From Oscillospiraceae bacterium (GTDB taxonomy: Bacteria; Bacillota; Clostridia; Oscillospirales; Oscillospiraceae), in assembly GCA_009787625.1 (NCBI GenBank), contig WQSX01000003.1, forward strand, positions 33,046-97,045: a stretch of 64,000 nt of DNA, given 5' to 3'. Shown in pieces: positions 8,103 through 17,163 of the stretch. The position numbers and the translations under genes are program-made. The notes beneath the pieces are model-generated. The model saw only the letters and a list, made by a program, of their open reading frames with translations, had not been told where the DNA came from and ran no database searches. Every line of letters begins with the position of its first letter. The stretch's first letter is position 1.

Positions 8103-9587
8103 TTACATAACATTTACTGCTCGAAGCATGATGTTTTCTTCTGTGCGCTCATCTCCAACGAGCACACCGGTCATTACGCCTTCGTGCATAACGATAATTC
8201 TTTGGCAAATACTCAATATTTCAGTCATATCCGACGAGACTATTATGATTGTCTTCCCTGCCTGCGCCAGCTCGTTGATGATGTTATAAATCTCCTGTCT
8301 TGCACCTACATCAATACCTCGTGTCGGTTCATCAATAATAAATATATCAGGCTCCGAGAGTAGCCATTTTGAGAGTACTACCTTTTGCTGATTACCGCCT
8401 GACAAATTTTTCACAAGTTGAGAGGCGCCGGTACAAACAACTCGCAAGTCCGTAATTTTCCCGCCTGCTCTCGCATCTATACTCTTTGGAGAAAGAAAAG
8501 AACCTTTGTTTTTAACGCGGTAGACATAGTCAATGTTTTCTGCAATGCTTCTATCGGGCACTATGCCTGTGCCTTTGCGGTCTTCCGTGGCAAAGCCCAA
8601 GTTCGAACTGATGGCGGCTTTTGCGCTTTTAATCTTCACGGGCTTATTAAACAACAGCACCTCGCCTTTATCGAACTTACGCAAACCAAATATCATTTCC
8701 ATGAGCTCAGTGCGCCCCGCACCAATCAAACCGCTAAATCCGAGTATCTCTCCCCTTGCGGCCTTAAAGTTGATGTCTTTGAGAATATCACCTGACATAT
8801 TCTTAACTTCAATCACAATATCCGACTCATCACCTTCGAAGTTAGTAGCGACAGACTTCTCAACATCACGTCCCACCATCATACTTGCAATTTCTCGTTC
8901 CGTAATCTCACTGACATTTTTTGATCCAACCAAATACCCATCACGAAGCACAGTTACTCTATCGGCAATTTCTACTATCTCTCCCAGCCGGTGGGAAATA
9001 TATATAATGCCTATCCCACGCTCAGCGAGAGATTTTATCAATTTAAACAGGATTTCGGTCTCTTTATTTGTCAGAACCGCAGTTGGCTCGTCCATAATAA
9101 TGATTTTCACATCAAACGATATAGCCTTAGCTATCTCGACCATTTGCTTTTGCGCAATTTTGAGGTCACCTACTTTAGCAGACGGATTTATATCCTGTCC
9201 GAGGCTCTCCAGTAGTTCCTTCGCATCGTTATTCATCTTGGCAAAATCGATAAAACCAAGCTTGCGGGTCGGCTCACGTGAAAGATAGATATTTTGCGCC
9301 ACCGTCATCTCCTCTGCCAGAACCAGCTCCTGATGAATCATTGATACGCCTTTATGCTGCATTTCAAGCGGGGTTGAGTTTCCGATTTTTTTCCCTGAAA
9401 GTAGAATTTCACCGGCGTCTCTATCGTGAACACCGGCAAAAACTTTTACCAACGTTGACTTTCCGGCACCGTTTTCTCCGCACAAAGCAACGACCTCTCC
9501 GGCAGCCACATCAAAATCCACAGCATGAAGGACTTCTACCCCGTAGAAGCTCTTGCGGATACCTTTCATTTCAACTAATGTCTCCAC
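8103..9587 (-). CDS. Ribose-type ABC importer ATPase (two nucleotide-binding domains)
   Basis: A 494-residue tandem ATPase of the RbsA/MglA/XylG family. The first domain has Walker A GENGAGKST near residue 40, a degenerate signature (LKIAQKQMVEIAKAI) and Walker B IIIMDEPTA. The second has a degenerate P-loop (GLIGAGRTE), signature LSGGNQQKVVLSKWL and Walker B IIDEPTRGIDVG, the usual asymmetry of this family. The GTG at 9587 is chosen because AAAGGGG lies 7 nt upstream and the family N-terminus aligns with it. It is first in the operon with the permease, binding protein and deoC. Confidence 0.9.
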   Translation of the reverse strand: METLVEMKGIRKSFYGVEVLHAVDFDVAAGEVVALCGENGAGKSTLVKVFAGVHDRDAGEILLSGKKIGNSTPLEMQHKGVSMIHQELVLAEEMTVAQNIYLSREPTRKLGFIDFAKMNNDAKELLESLGQDINPSAKVGDLKIAQKQMVEIAKAISFDVKIIIMDEPTAVLTNKETEILFKLIKSLAERGIGIIYISHRLGEIVEIADRVTVLRDGYLVGSKNVSEITEREIASMMVGRDVEKSVATNFEGDESDIVIEVKNMSGDILKDINFKAARGEILGFSGLIGAGRTELMEMIFGLRKFDKGEVLLFNKPVKIKSAKAAISSNLGFATEDRKGTGIVPDRSIAENIDYVYRVKNKGSFLSPKSIDARAGGKITDLRVVCTGASQLVKNLSGGNQQKVVLSKWLLSEPDIFIIDEPTRGIDVGARQEIYNIINELAQAGKTIIIVSSDMTEILSICQRIIVMHEGVMTGVLVGDERTEENIMLRAVNVM

Positions 9588-9621
9588 CTAAATTCCCCTT
9601 TGTCATGTTTTAAATGCATTA

Positions 9622-9643
9622 ATATGTTAATTATATGTTAATT
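9622..9643. repeat. Perfect tandem 11-bp direct repeat in the importer leader
   Basis: ATATGTTAATT occurs twice back to back, and a partial third copy follows. The period is about one helical turn. It lies between the predicted transcription start (about 9665, minus strand) and the ATPase GTG, a position suited to an operator. Confidence 0.5.
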
Positions 9644-9671
9644 GTATTAACTATTTTTAAATACGATTATC

Positions 9672-9701
9672 ATTGTAACGCAATTTGAACACAATTGTCA
9701 A
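9672..9701 (-). promoter_or_regulatory. Promoter of the ribose-type importer/deoC operon
   Basis: TTGACA (9701-9696), an 18-nt spacer and TACAAT (9677-9672) on the minus strand. This is a near-consensus vegetative promoter about 85 nt before the ATPase start codon. Confidence 0.7.
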
Positions 9702-9738
9702 TGGTGAATTTTCAGTTTTGTGCATTTTGACACATTTT

Positions 9739-9767
9739 TTGTCATTACATACATACGTAAATATAAT
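9739..9767 (+). promoter_or_regulatory. Promoter of the MoxR/DUF58/transglutaminase operon
   Basis: TTGTCA at 9739-9744, a 17-nt spacer and a perfect TATAAT at 9762-9767. It lies about 97 nt before the MoxR ATG and is divergent from the importer promoter. Confidence 0.7.
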
Positions 9768-9864
9768 TAAAGCTTACTCTTTACAATTTCAAGTGAAGGT
9801 GTTATGCTTACTAAGATAGTCAGCTAAATGAAGCTCACTCAACTCATGGGAAGGGCTGTGTGCC

Positions 9865-10812
9865 ATGGATACAACCGAAGCAAAAGAAATTTTTGACAAA
9901 ATACGTACAAACATTGAGAAAGTAATTATCGGTAAGCCCAAAGCCATAAACCTTGCGCTCATTTGCCTCTTGTGCAACGGACATGCTCTAATCGAAGATG
10001 TGCCGGGGCTTGGAAAAACAACCTTAGTTTCAGCGCTCGCAAAAAGCATCGACTGCTCATTTGCGCGCATACAATTTACTCCGGATATAATGCCGTCCGA
10101 TGTGACGGGTTTTACAATGCTTGATATAAAGACAAATGAAAAGCAATTTGTTCATGGAGCTGTAATGACGCAAATACTGCTTGCCGACGAAATCAATCGC
10201 ACCGGACCGAAAACACAATCTGCGCTACTGCAGGCTATGCAAGAGGGGCAGATTACCGTAGATGGCAACACTTATGATTTGCCCCGGCCTTTCACAGTAA
10301 TGGCAACACAAAATCCGGTGGAATTGACAGGCACCTACCCCTTGCCTGAAGCACAGCTTGACCGTTTTCTTATGCGCATCACCATAGGCTATCCCGAAAA
10401 AGCTGACGAGAAGCAAATTCTCGAACGTAACAAGTCGGGCATTAGTGTCGTAGATCTTAACCCTGTAACAACTGCAGATACTATTATTGCACTCCAAAAA
10501 CAGATAGATGAAATCACATGCACCGATTTGATAACTGATTACATAATAGAGATTTCGCGGAAAACTCGCGAACACAAAGATGTGGTACTGGGAGTTTCGC
10601 CGCGCGGTTCCATTGCACTTATGCGCGCATCCATGGGGGAGGCATTCCTAAACGGGAGAAACTATGTATTACCTGATGATGTACAGCATATGTTGGAACC
10701 CGTGTTAGCTCATCGACTCATTATACGTTCACAAGCATATGCGCAAAGCAAAACTGCTCGAACCATCTTGCAAGATATCAAGCAACTTGTTTCGGTTCCT
10801 GCAGTCAATTGA
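9865..10812 (+). CDS. MoxR-family AAA+ ATPase
   Basis: A 315-residue MoxR AAA+ protein, thought to act as a chaperone for assembly or activation of partner proteins. Visible motifs are Walker A IEDVPGLGKTT, Walker B LLADEINRTGPKTQSALL, sensor 1 VMATQNPVE, the arginine finger in PEAQLDRF and sensor 2 VSPRGSIAL. The ribosome site GGGAAGG precedes the ATG. It overlaps the DUF58 gene by 4 nt if that gene starts at its TTG, and forms the conserved trio MoxR, DUF58, transglutaminase. Confidence 0.9.
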   Translation: MDTTEAKEIFDKIRTNIEKVIIGKPKAINLALICLLCNGHALIEDVPGLGKTTLVSALAKSIDCSFARIQFTPDIMPSDVTGFTMLDIKTNEKQFVHGAVMTQILLADEINRTGPKTQSALLQAMQEGQITVDGNTYDLPRPFTVMATQNPVELTGTYPLPEAQLDRFLMRITIGYPEKADEKQILERNKSGISVVDLNPVTTADTIIALQKQIDEITCTDLITDYIIEISRKTREHKDVVLGVSPRGSIALMRASMGEAFLNGRNYVLPDDVQHMLEPVLAHRLIIRSQAYAQSKTARTILQDIKQLVSVPAVN

Positions 10813-10817
10813 CGACA

Positions 10818-11996
10818 ATGAAATGGTTTAGGGTAGGTTACTACCTTTCAATATTTATTCTTTTATTTGCCGGACTCGGAACAGGAAGATGGGAATTTTA
10901 TTTTTTACTGATGGTGCTTCTCGCCATGGTTGCTTTCGCATTTGTACTAAATCTGTGGACCTTTTTTTCTTTTTCCTATCGGTATGAATTCACCGACAAA
11001 CGAATAACAAAAGGCGAATCACCAACACTTAAAATCCACATTCACAACAATAAGCCTTTCTCGCTAAATTCGATTTACGCCACTGTTCAGGGTATCACGC
11101 CTTCCAATCAAGTGCAGTTGCAAATAGAAGTCGCCCCTATGAGTACCATTTGCTACAATATTGAGTTACACTGCAAATATCGCGGTATGTATGAGGTAGG
11201 TATAACTTCTCTTGAAGTTACCGATATTTTCGGCATTTTGCCTATGCGCTTTGATATGAAAAATTTGCCACACCACCATATGGAGCAGATTGTCGTCTAT
11301 CCGAGACTATTGCGATTATCTACCCAACCGACCGAGACACAGGACGAAGCGCTCTTCAGCGGTTTAGACCGCCGCAAGGTTTCAACACATGGTGAAGAAT
11401 ATCACGACATTCGAAAATACCGTTTCGGCGACCCTTTCAAGCGTATCCACAGAATTATATCTGCGAGAAAAAGGGATCTTCACGTTCGGCACGATGATAT
11501 TCCTCCGGAAAGTTCAACGATAATCGTCATGGACACTCGTAAAAATGCTGCTTGTGGGGATGAGTCTTTACACTTAAGCGATATTGCCTGTGAGTGTGCC
11601 GTCGCCATAGCTGACTACCATCTTCACTCAGGGAATGCAGTCACATTGCTCAGTTTAAACGAAAATGAACCTGCAGTTGAGGCATCAAATCCGAATGATT
11701 TTCCCAAGCTTCTCGATTATCTTGCCACTATGAGTTTTGATATGCATTATGACACAAGTTTCACACTGCAAAATGATTTTATAAACTATGTAAACGTTGA
11801 TGTAATTTATATCATTTCTCCAAGATGCGACAAGACCTTCTCTGACACACTCATATCGCTCGTGAAATCAGGTACGACTATTAGACAATTCGTTCCTTCT
11901 CTCTGTGAAAGAAATGAGATCGACCAAATCACCGCTTCAGTCGATGGCATAGTTCAAACCATTGTAAAAAATGTAGATGATATAGCAACACAATAA
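10818..11996 (+). CDS. DUF58-domain membrane-anchored protein
   Basis: About 392 residues. Two hydrophobic segments lie at the N-terminus (residues about 5-45), followed by a beta-rich region and the DUF58 motif GEEYHDIRKYRFGDPFKRIH near residue 200, then a VWA-like domain with VMDTRKN. The ATG at 10818 is used; a TTG at 10809 overlapping the MoxR stop is an alternative, and neither has a clear ribosome site, so translational coupling is likely. Proteins of this type are always paired with MoxR ATPases. Function is unknown. Confidence 0.88.
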   Translation: MKWFRVGYYLSIFILLFAGLGTGRWEFYFLLMVLLAMVAFAFVLNLWTFFSFSYRYEFTDKRITKGESPTLKIHIHNNKPFSLNSIYATVQGITPSNQVQLQIEVAPMSTICYNIELHCKYRGMYEVGITSLEVTDIFGILPMRFDMKNLPHHHMEQIVVYPRLLRLSTQPTETQDEALFSGLDRRKVSTHGEEYHDIRKYRFGDPFKRIHRIISARKRDLHVRHDDIPPESSTIIVMDTRKNAACGDESLHLSDIACECAVAIADYHLHSGNAVTLLSLNENEPAVEASNPNDFPKLLDYLATMSFDMHYDTSFTLQNDFINYVNVDVIYIISPRCDKTFSDTLISLVKSGTTIRQFVPSLCERNEIDQITASVDGIVQTIVKNVDDIATQ

Positions 11997-12012
11997 CATG
12001 CAGGAGTATACC

Positions 12013-14451
12013 ATGAGTTTATCGGCAAAGGCTACACATCTAAACGCAACAATTAAAGGTGCTCTCATAGGTTTCGCTGTACGGGTGGCTAAGCGTGGCA
12101 GCGCAAAGCCGGACTATTTCGAATCGGATACTCCTAAGCAGTCCGGGTCTGTTGCGAGGCACCGCTTTTTCACAACCCTATTACAAAACGATTTATTTAT
12201 AGATTCTCTCGTAACTTTTTTTATCTCAAGCGCAATAAATCTCACACTCATGACTTTACCATACTTCAGCATCGGCATTAGCCCTCTAACCGCACTTAGC
12301 TTCACTGCTTTAAGCATCATTGTTTTTTTAATATTACGATTGCGCCCATGGTTTGCTCCACTGTTGATTTTGTCGGCGGCAGGCATTATTAGTTTATATC
12401 ACTTAAACTCCGGAACCTTAGCTGAACGCTTCTATTATTGGGTAGAGCTTGGCACTTGGATCTTTATCGGCTTCCCTGAGCAAGAAATCATTCACCAAAG
12501 TTCTGAGTGGACTATTTTTACATATCTTATCCTTTTTCTTGTAACGCTTTTGATATATTTTATTATGCGGCATTTTTATTCCATTCGGCTTCTGATCGTT
12601 GCAATTTTTTTCTTCACAGCTGTTTTTCTTGCCGGAGGATTTATTGGTCGTTATCTATCACTTTCTCTGTTTATCGTTGGCGTCATAGGACTACTGCCGC
12701 ACACCTATTTCAGCCGAACAAAGGATCGCAAAAAGAAGCGCGGAAAGCCTTCTCGCCCTCCTGCGCAACTTATTGCCATACCAATTGCCATGCTGACCGT
12801 GCTTTTAAGTATAAGCATCTTCTCTCCATCAGGTTCTTATTTTCGTTGGCGCCCTTTAGCAAACATCATTGATGATATCAGCCGCCTCGTGTCTCCGGCA
12901 TCTACTGAAGTAACAGGTTCATTTGATATGCATACCTTGGGGTTCGGAATTTCACCCGACCGTTTGGGAGGTCCTGTTACTTTAAGCGATGGTTATGTGC
13001 TTACGGTAGTTTCGAGCGCACCGGATGTTCCGGTGCTTCTCAGCGGTGCTGTAATGGACTACTATACAGGTTATCGTTGGCTACACGGTGATGCCAACAA
13101 TTCTTTGCGCTTCAACAGCATATTGTGGCGCGACAGCCGAGCGAATTCCTTTGACTTTAATATACCGAGTGGAAATAGTTCAGTGCAAGATGCATTTTAT
13201 TCCATTACAGAAGATATAACCTTGAGTATAACCTATGCTTCTGAGTTTTACACCACTGTATTTTCAAACTCTGCAATGCGCAATATATCCTTTGCATCTT
13301 CCGTCTTTAATAGCGATCTACGCTTTAATGAACGTTCTGAGCTCTACATGCCGACCCCCATTCCAATGGGAGAAGCTATCACGGTAAACGCTCGTGTAAT
13401 AAACAGAAGCGCTCCGCTATTTTACGATACTATTTTGTTTCTTGAAGGTGCGGTAGAGGAGGATTTTCGTTACTCTGCAATACTTGAGCGATATACAATT
13501 CTTCCTGACAGTCTGCCGGACATTGTGCCGGAAACCGCATTATATGTCGTTGGAGATGAAACCTCACCATTCTTAAAAGCAACTGCAATTGCAACTTGGC
13601 TTGGTGAGAATTTTCATTATACACTTGAGACGGTTATACCCCCGGATGATGTGGATTTCGTTGCGCATTTTCTCGAAACAAGGGAAGGGTATTGTACATA
13701 TTTTGCAACGGCAATGGCAGTTATGGCGCGAACAGTAGGTCTTCCTTCCAGGTACGTTATTGGATTTGCACTGTTCAGAGACCCTCTACAAAATGATATA
13801 TTCTACGCAACCGGAAGAACCGCTCATGCTTGGGCAGAAATATACTTTTATGGACTCGGATGGATTCCCTTTGACCCTCTTGATTGGAATCCTGACATGC
13901 CTCCCCACTCGCCTTTTGCTTTTGGCGGGAGTTGGGTGTATTGGTACTGGGATGATTACATGGCTTGGGGTGGAGTTGGTGACAGATTCGGCTACTATGA
14001 ACTCATCAGTCTGTATGAGGTGCCTCAATCCGAGATAAATTCCACCTTCATAGTCGCGGCAGTTTCCGTTCCTTTAATGATTTTATTAATTATTCTCATT
14101 TTCTTTTTCATACACAAACAACGCAAATATTCATTACATCATGTACTGCGCAAATTCCCCGATTTGGCAGATAGGTTCGGCTTTTACTTTTCTGACATAA
14201 TGAGACACTTACGTGCATTGGGCATAGGGATAGAACCCGGAGAAACACTGACCGACTATATCAAACGAATCCATGTACAAGTTGCTGCTCAAGGACTGAA
14301 TGACGATTCTTTACACACAATCGCCCGGACCCAGATGCGTCTGAATTTTGCCGGGCTGCAGCCAAGCTCCGCTGACATAGAAATCGTAAAAACATTTCAC
14401 ATTGCCCTTATCGAAAAACTGCGAAAAAGTAGCACTAAAAAAATGCTATGA
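12013..14451 (+). CDS. Membrane transglutaminase-like protein (TgpA type)
   Basis: An 812-residue protein with about seven membrane segments in the first 270 residues, a large extracellular region holding a transglutaminase-like core, a further membrane segment near residue 690 and a cytoplasmic tail resembling DUF4129. The catalytic triad is intact: Cys561 in EGYCTYFATAMAV, His605 in HAWAEIYF and Asp621 in WIPFDP. AGGAG lies 6 nt before the ATG at 12013. It ends 13 nt from the convergent epimerase gene. The family may crosslink or cleave cell-envelope proteins; the substrate here is unknown. Confidence 0.88.
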   Translation: MSLSAKATHLNATIKGALIGFAVRVAKRGSAKPDYFESDTPKQSGSVARHRFFTTLLQNDLFIDSLVTFFISSAINLTLMTLPYFSIGISPLTALSFTALSIIVFLILRLRPWFAPLLILSAAGIISLYHLNSGTLAERFYYWVELGTWIFIGFPEQEIIHQSSEWTIFTYLILFLVTLLIYFIMRHFYSIRLLIVAIFFFTAVFLAGGFIGRYLSLSLFIVGVIGLLPHTYFSRTKDRKKKRGKPSRPPAQLIAIPIAMLTVLLSISIFSPSGSYFRWRPLANIIDDISRLVSPASTEVTGSFDMHTLGFGISPDRLGGPVTLSDGYVLTVVSSAPDVPVLLSGAVMDYYTGYRWLHGDANNSLRFNSILWRDSRANSFDFNIPSGNSSVQDAFYSITEDITLSITYASEFYTTVFSNSAMRNISFASSVFNSDLRFNERSELYMPTPIPMGEAITVNARVINRSAPLFYDTILFLEGAVEEDFRYSAILERYTILPDSLPDIVPETALYVVGDETSPFLKATAIATWLGENFHYTLETVIPPDDVDFVAHFLETREGYCTYFATAMAVMARTVGLPSRYVIGFALFRDPLQNDIFYATGRTAHAWAEIYFYGLGWIPFDPLDWNPDMPPHSPFAFGGSWVYWYWDDYMAWGGVGDRFGYYELISLYEVPQSEINSTFIVAAVSVPLMILLIILIFFFIHKQRKYSLHHVLRKFPDLADRFGFYFSDIMRHLRALGIGIEPGETLTDYIKRIHVQVAAQGLNDDSLHTIARTQMRLNFAGLQPSSADIEIVKTFHIALIEKLRKSSTKKML

Positions 14452-14464
14452 AATAATCCGCATT

Positions 14465-15328
14465 TTACAGAAAGTTAGCTTTCAAAAATTTCAAGCCATT
14501 TTCGGCATCTGCGTCCATTTTAGCTTCATCAGCACCATTTGACAAGTCACGAAATACTTTAATAGATTCTCCAACTTGTCCACCTTGCAGCACAAAGGGT
14601 TCCATAACAACATCGCCATTAAAGCCTATATCTCGCAATGCCTGACCAATTTCTCCCCAAGGAAGATTGCCTTGCCCCGGAATCTTTCTGTTACTTTCCC
14701 CTACGTGCATATAGCTCATCAGATCTCCTGTAAATCGAATGGCATCAGCGATGTCATCTTCTTCAATGTTCATATGAAAGGTATCAAGTAATATTTTCAC
14801 ATTTGGATTGCCAACATCTTTGCAAAACTGAACAGCTTCCTCAGCCGTATTCATTACTATTGTCTCATAACGATTTACAACCTCCAAGCTCATGGTAATA
14901 TCATGCTCAACTGCAGTCTTTCCAAGTTCTTTAACACTTTGCACCCCTCGTGCCCATACTGCCGGTTTGTCCAAATCACTATAATCACTCGGCCAACACG
15001 TGTACTGAACACCGATTAAATCATTAGAACCTATTTTAGTCATTTGCTTCATAATACCTGTCAAAAAATCTACCCCCGCTGCACGAATCGCAGGGTCACT
15101 TGAAGCCACATTGTATTCTTTTGGCGGCCCGATATTTGCATTCAAGTCAATCTGCAAATCATCTGCACAGGCTTTTAGTTCCTTGAGTTCTTTATCGCTC
15201 ATGCTCAACAAAGCTTGTGCGCCTATTTCGAGAATATCAAAGCCAAGTTTTTTCACTTTCCCTGCGTAATGTAAATAATCTCCGGGCCAATTGTTTTGCC
15301 AATAAACATACGAAATTCCAAATTTCAC
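14465..15328 (-). CDS. D-psicose (allulose)/D-tagatose 3-epimerase family enzyme
   Basis: A 287-residue TIM-barrel ketose 3-epimerase. It matches the remembered clostridial D-psicose 3-epimerase closely along its length: MKFGISYVYWQ start, LGFDILEI, the ligands Glu in SLEVVNRYE, Asp in LLDTFHMNIEEDD, His in YMHVGESNRK and Glu in VMEPFV, and the tail RDLSNGADE. It probably interconverts C-3 epimers of free ketohexoses or ketopentoses. The start is GTG with AGGAGG 8 nt upstream. It is divergent from the GH4 gene and probably belongs to the same regulon; no other gene shares its transcript. Confidence 0.88.
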   Translation of the reverse strand: MKFGISYVYWQNNWPGDYLHYAGKVKKLGFDILEIGAQALLSMSDKELKELKACADDLQIDLNANIGPPKEYNVASSDPAIRAAGVDFLTGIMKQMTKIGSNDLIGVQYTCWPSDYSDLDKPAVWARGVQSVKELGKTAVEHDITMSLEVVNRYETIVMNTAEEAVQFCKDVGNPNVKILLDTFHMNIEEDDIADAIRFTGDLMSYMHVGESNRKIPGQGNLPWGEIGQALRDIGFNGDVVMEPFVLQGGQVGESIKVFRDLSNGADEAKMDADAENGLKFLKANFL

Positions 15329-15421
15329 AGTGAACGCCTCCTACTTTCTAAACTTAGTCGATTGTGAGTCCCAAAATATATAAATCAACGCTATCATCAT
15401 TATATAAGTATAACGAAATTT

Positions 15422-15450
15422 ATACTAGCAAATTCACTGCGACTTGTCAA
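15422..15450 (-). promoter_or_regulatory. Promoter of the ketose 3-epimerase gene
   Basis: TTGACA (15450-15445), a 17-nt spacer and TAGTAT (15427-15422) on the minus strand. The sequence just upstream, GTGCATATTGACA, closely matches that upstream of the gntR -35 box (GTACATATTGACA). Confidence 0.6.
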
Positions 15451-15458
15451 TATGCACT

Positions 15459-15480
15459 CAACACTTCAAGCAATGTGTTG
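15459..15480. promoter_or_regulatory. Inverted repeat between divergent promoters, possible operator
   Basis: CAACAC and GTGTTG form a perfect 6-bp inverted repeat with a 10-nt centre. Its right arm overlaps the -35 box of the GH4 promoter and its left arm abuts the epimerase -35 region. Confidence 0.4.
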
Positions 15481-15506
15481 ACATCAGTATGCTAATATGA
15501 TAGTGT
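15478..15506 (+). promoter_or_regulatory. Probable promoter of the GH4 gene
   Basis: TTGACA at 15478-15483 with a 17-nt spacer to a poor -10 (TAGTGT, 15501-15506). The leader to the ATG at 15602 is about 90 nt. The weak -10 suggests that activation may be needed. Confidence 0.4.
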
Positions 15507-15601
15507 TTCACTTGGTAAACGCTGGATAAACAACCATGGGCAGGAGAAAGTGCCGGAAATTGTTTCTGATTTCAGAAACCGGGGAAGGAAATTATTAGTA
15601 T

Positions 15602-17014
15602 ATGTTTAAAATTGCTATTATTGGAGCGGGTAGTATTGTTTTTTGTTCGACATTTCTCAATGATATTTTCAATGTTCCGGAGCTTAATGGGTGTGAAATC
15701 GCCCTAATGGATCCAAATATAGACAAGGCAAATAAGGTTAAAAACTACGCTGATAAGCTCATACTGGAAAATGGATTAAAAACCAAGGTTTATGCTACAT
15801 CAGATAGAAAAGACTCGCTAAAGAACGCAAAATATGTCATATGCACTTTTCTGATAGGTGGAATCGGCGCTTTTGGTCACGACTATGAGATTCCGCTCAG
15901 ATACGGTGTTGACCAGTGCATTGCAGACTCAATAGGACCCGGCGGCATTTTCAGACTGCTCCGTACTGCTCCTGTCTACGATAGCATAAACAAAGACATC
16001 AACGAACTTTGCCCTGACGCCTATGTGTTAAATTATGTCAATCCTATGGGCGCATTATGCACCTATCTTTCGAGGTATACATCTCTTAAGTATGTCGGAC
16101 TGTGTCATGGAGTTCAGACCACAATGGATTTGATTTCCGGCTATGTCGATGTTCCAAAGGAAGATATAGACTTTGTTGCGGCGGGTATTAACCATATGGC
16201 TTGGTTTTTAGAGCTTACGCACAATGGCAAAGATCTCTACCCAAAACTCAAGCAAAACATGGAAAAACCTGAATTTTACGTCAACGAAAAAGTGCGAGGT
16301 GAGTTGATGCGGCAATGCGGCTACTTCATGACTGAATCTTCAGGGCATTTGTCCGAATATCTGCCATGGTTTAGAAAAAACAAACTCAGCCTTGACGCTT
16401 ACTGTGACATGCCTGATTTTGGCGGTGAAAGTGGGGCAGCGTATCACTTCACAAAAAATATTTCCGAGAAGTATGCTGATGCTGATGTTTTTGAGTTAGA
16501 GAGTGGCAAGCTTGAGTCACGTTCAAAGGAGTATTGCTCATATATAATCGAGGCCATTGAGACAGGCGTGCCATTTTTATTTAACGGCAATGTAGCAAAT
16601 GACGAACTTTTTATAAGCAATCTTCCCGGCGACTCCTGTGTAGAAGTTCCAATTTATGCTGATAAGCAAGGACTTCATCCGTTAAGCGTCGGCAAATTGC
16701 CTAATCACCTTGCTGCTATGAACCTTTCAAACATCACTGTCCAATCACTTGCAGCGCAAGCAGCATACGAAGCTGATCCTGAAATGGTATTTTGGGCGAT
16801 TTCTATGGACCCGCTCACATCTGCGGTGTTAAATTTAGATCAAATTAGAGCTATGACTGCAGAAATGTTTGATGCGCAGAGACAGTGGCTTCCACAGTTT
16901 GACGGAAAGACTCTCAAAAAAACACCAACAATAAACATTCCCGGCGATGTCAATCCTGTAAATGTTCCGCTTGACCCGGCACTTGCGATAAATATGCGCT
17001 TTGGCAAATTGTAA
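15602..17014 (+). CDS. Glycoside hydrolase family 4 (alpha-galactosidase/alpha-galacturonidase type)
   Basis: A 470-residue GH4 enzyme of the MelA/LplD branch, which cleaves glycosides by an NAD- and Mn-dependent oxidation-elimination route. Motifs are the Rossmann start IAIIGAGSIVF, then GPGGIFRLLRT, NYVNPMGAL, the metal ligands in GLCHGVQ and GINHMAWF, and the tail LPNHLAAMNLSNITVQ that follows MelA. It lies between the ketose epimerase and a zinc dehydrogenase, with GH105 and a sugar importer nearby. MelA-like alpha-galactosidase and LplD-like alpha-galacturonidase cannot be separated here; the GH105 neighbour makes a pectin-derived substrate plausible. Confidence 0.87.
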   Translation: MFKIAIIGAGSIVFCSTFLNDIFNVPELNGCEIALMDPNIDKANKVKNYADKLILENGLKTKVYATSDRKDSLKNAKYVICTFLIGGIGAFGHDYEIPLRYGVDQCIADSIGPGGIFRLLRTAPVYDSINKDINELCPDAYVLNYVNPMGALCTYLSRYTSLKYVGLCHGVQTTMDLISGYVDVPKEDIDFVAAGINHMAWFLELTHNGKDLYPKLKQNMEKPEFYVNEKVRGELMRQCGYFMTESSGHLSEYLPWFRKNKLSLDAYCDMPDFGGESGAAYHFTKNISEKYADADVFELESGKLESRSKEYCSYIIEAIETGVPFLFNGNVANDELFISNLPGDSCVEVPIYADKQGLHPLSVGKLPNHLAAMNLSNITVQSLAAQAAYEADPEMVFWAISMDPLTSAVLNLDQIRAMTAEMFDAQRQWLPQFDGKTLKKTPTINIPGDVNPVNVPLDPALAINMRFGKL

Positions 17015-17026
17015 GCGAAGTTGGAT

Positions 17027-17058
17027 TTACTACAATCCTTCTCATAATTTTGTAGTAA
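17027..17058. repeat. Perfect 9-bp inverted repeat after the GH4 gene
   Basis: TTACTACAA and TTGTAGTAA flank a 14-nt loop. It could be a weak terminator or an operator for the next gene; no T tract follows in either direction. Confidence 0.45.
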
Positions 17059-17163
17059 TTGCATATGCGATATGATATACTCTACTAGCCTACTTGAGAA
17101 CCATTAGGTTTTGCGGTGGCTACAACAACAATTTACTTTACATTGTAACAGGAGGAATTCAAT

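Noticed and set aside
15515..15535. Possible CcpA cre site before the GH4 gene
   Set aside because: Three or more mismatches to the consensus and no palindromic arms.
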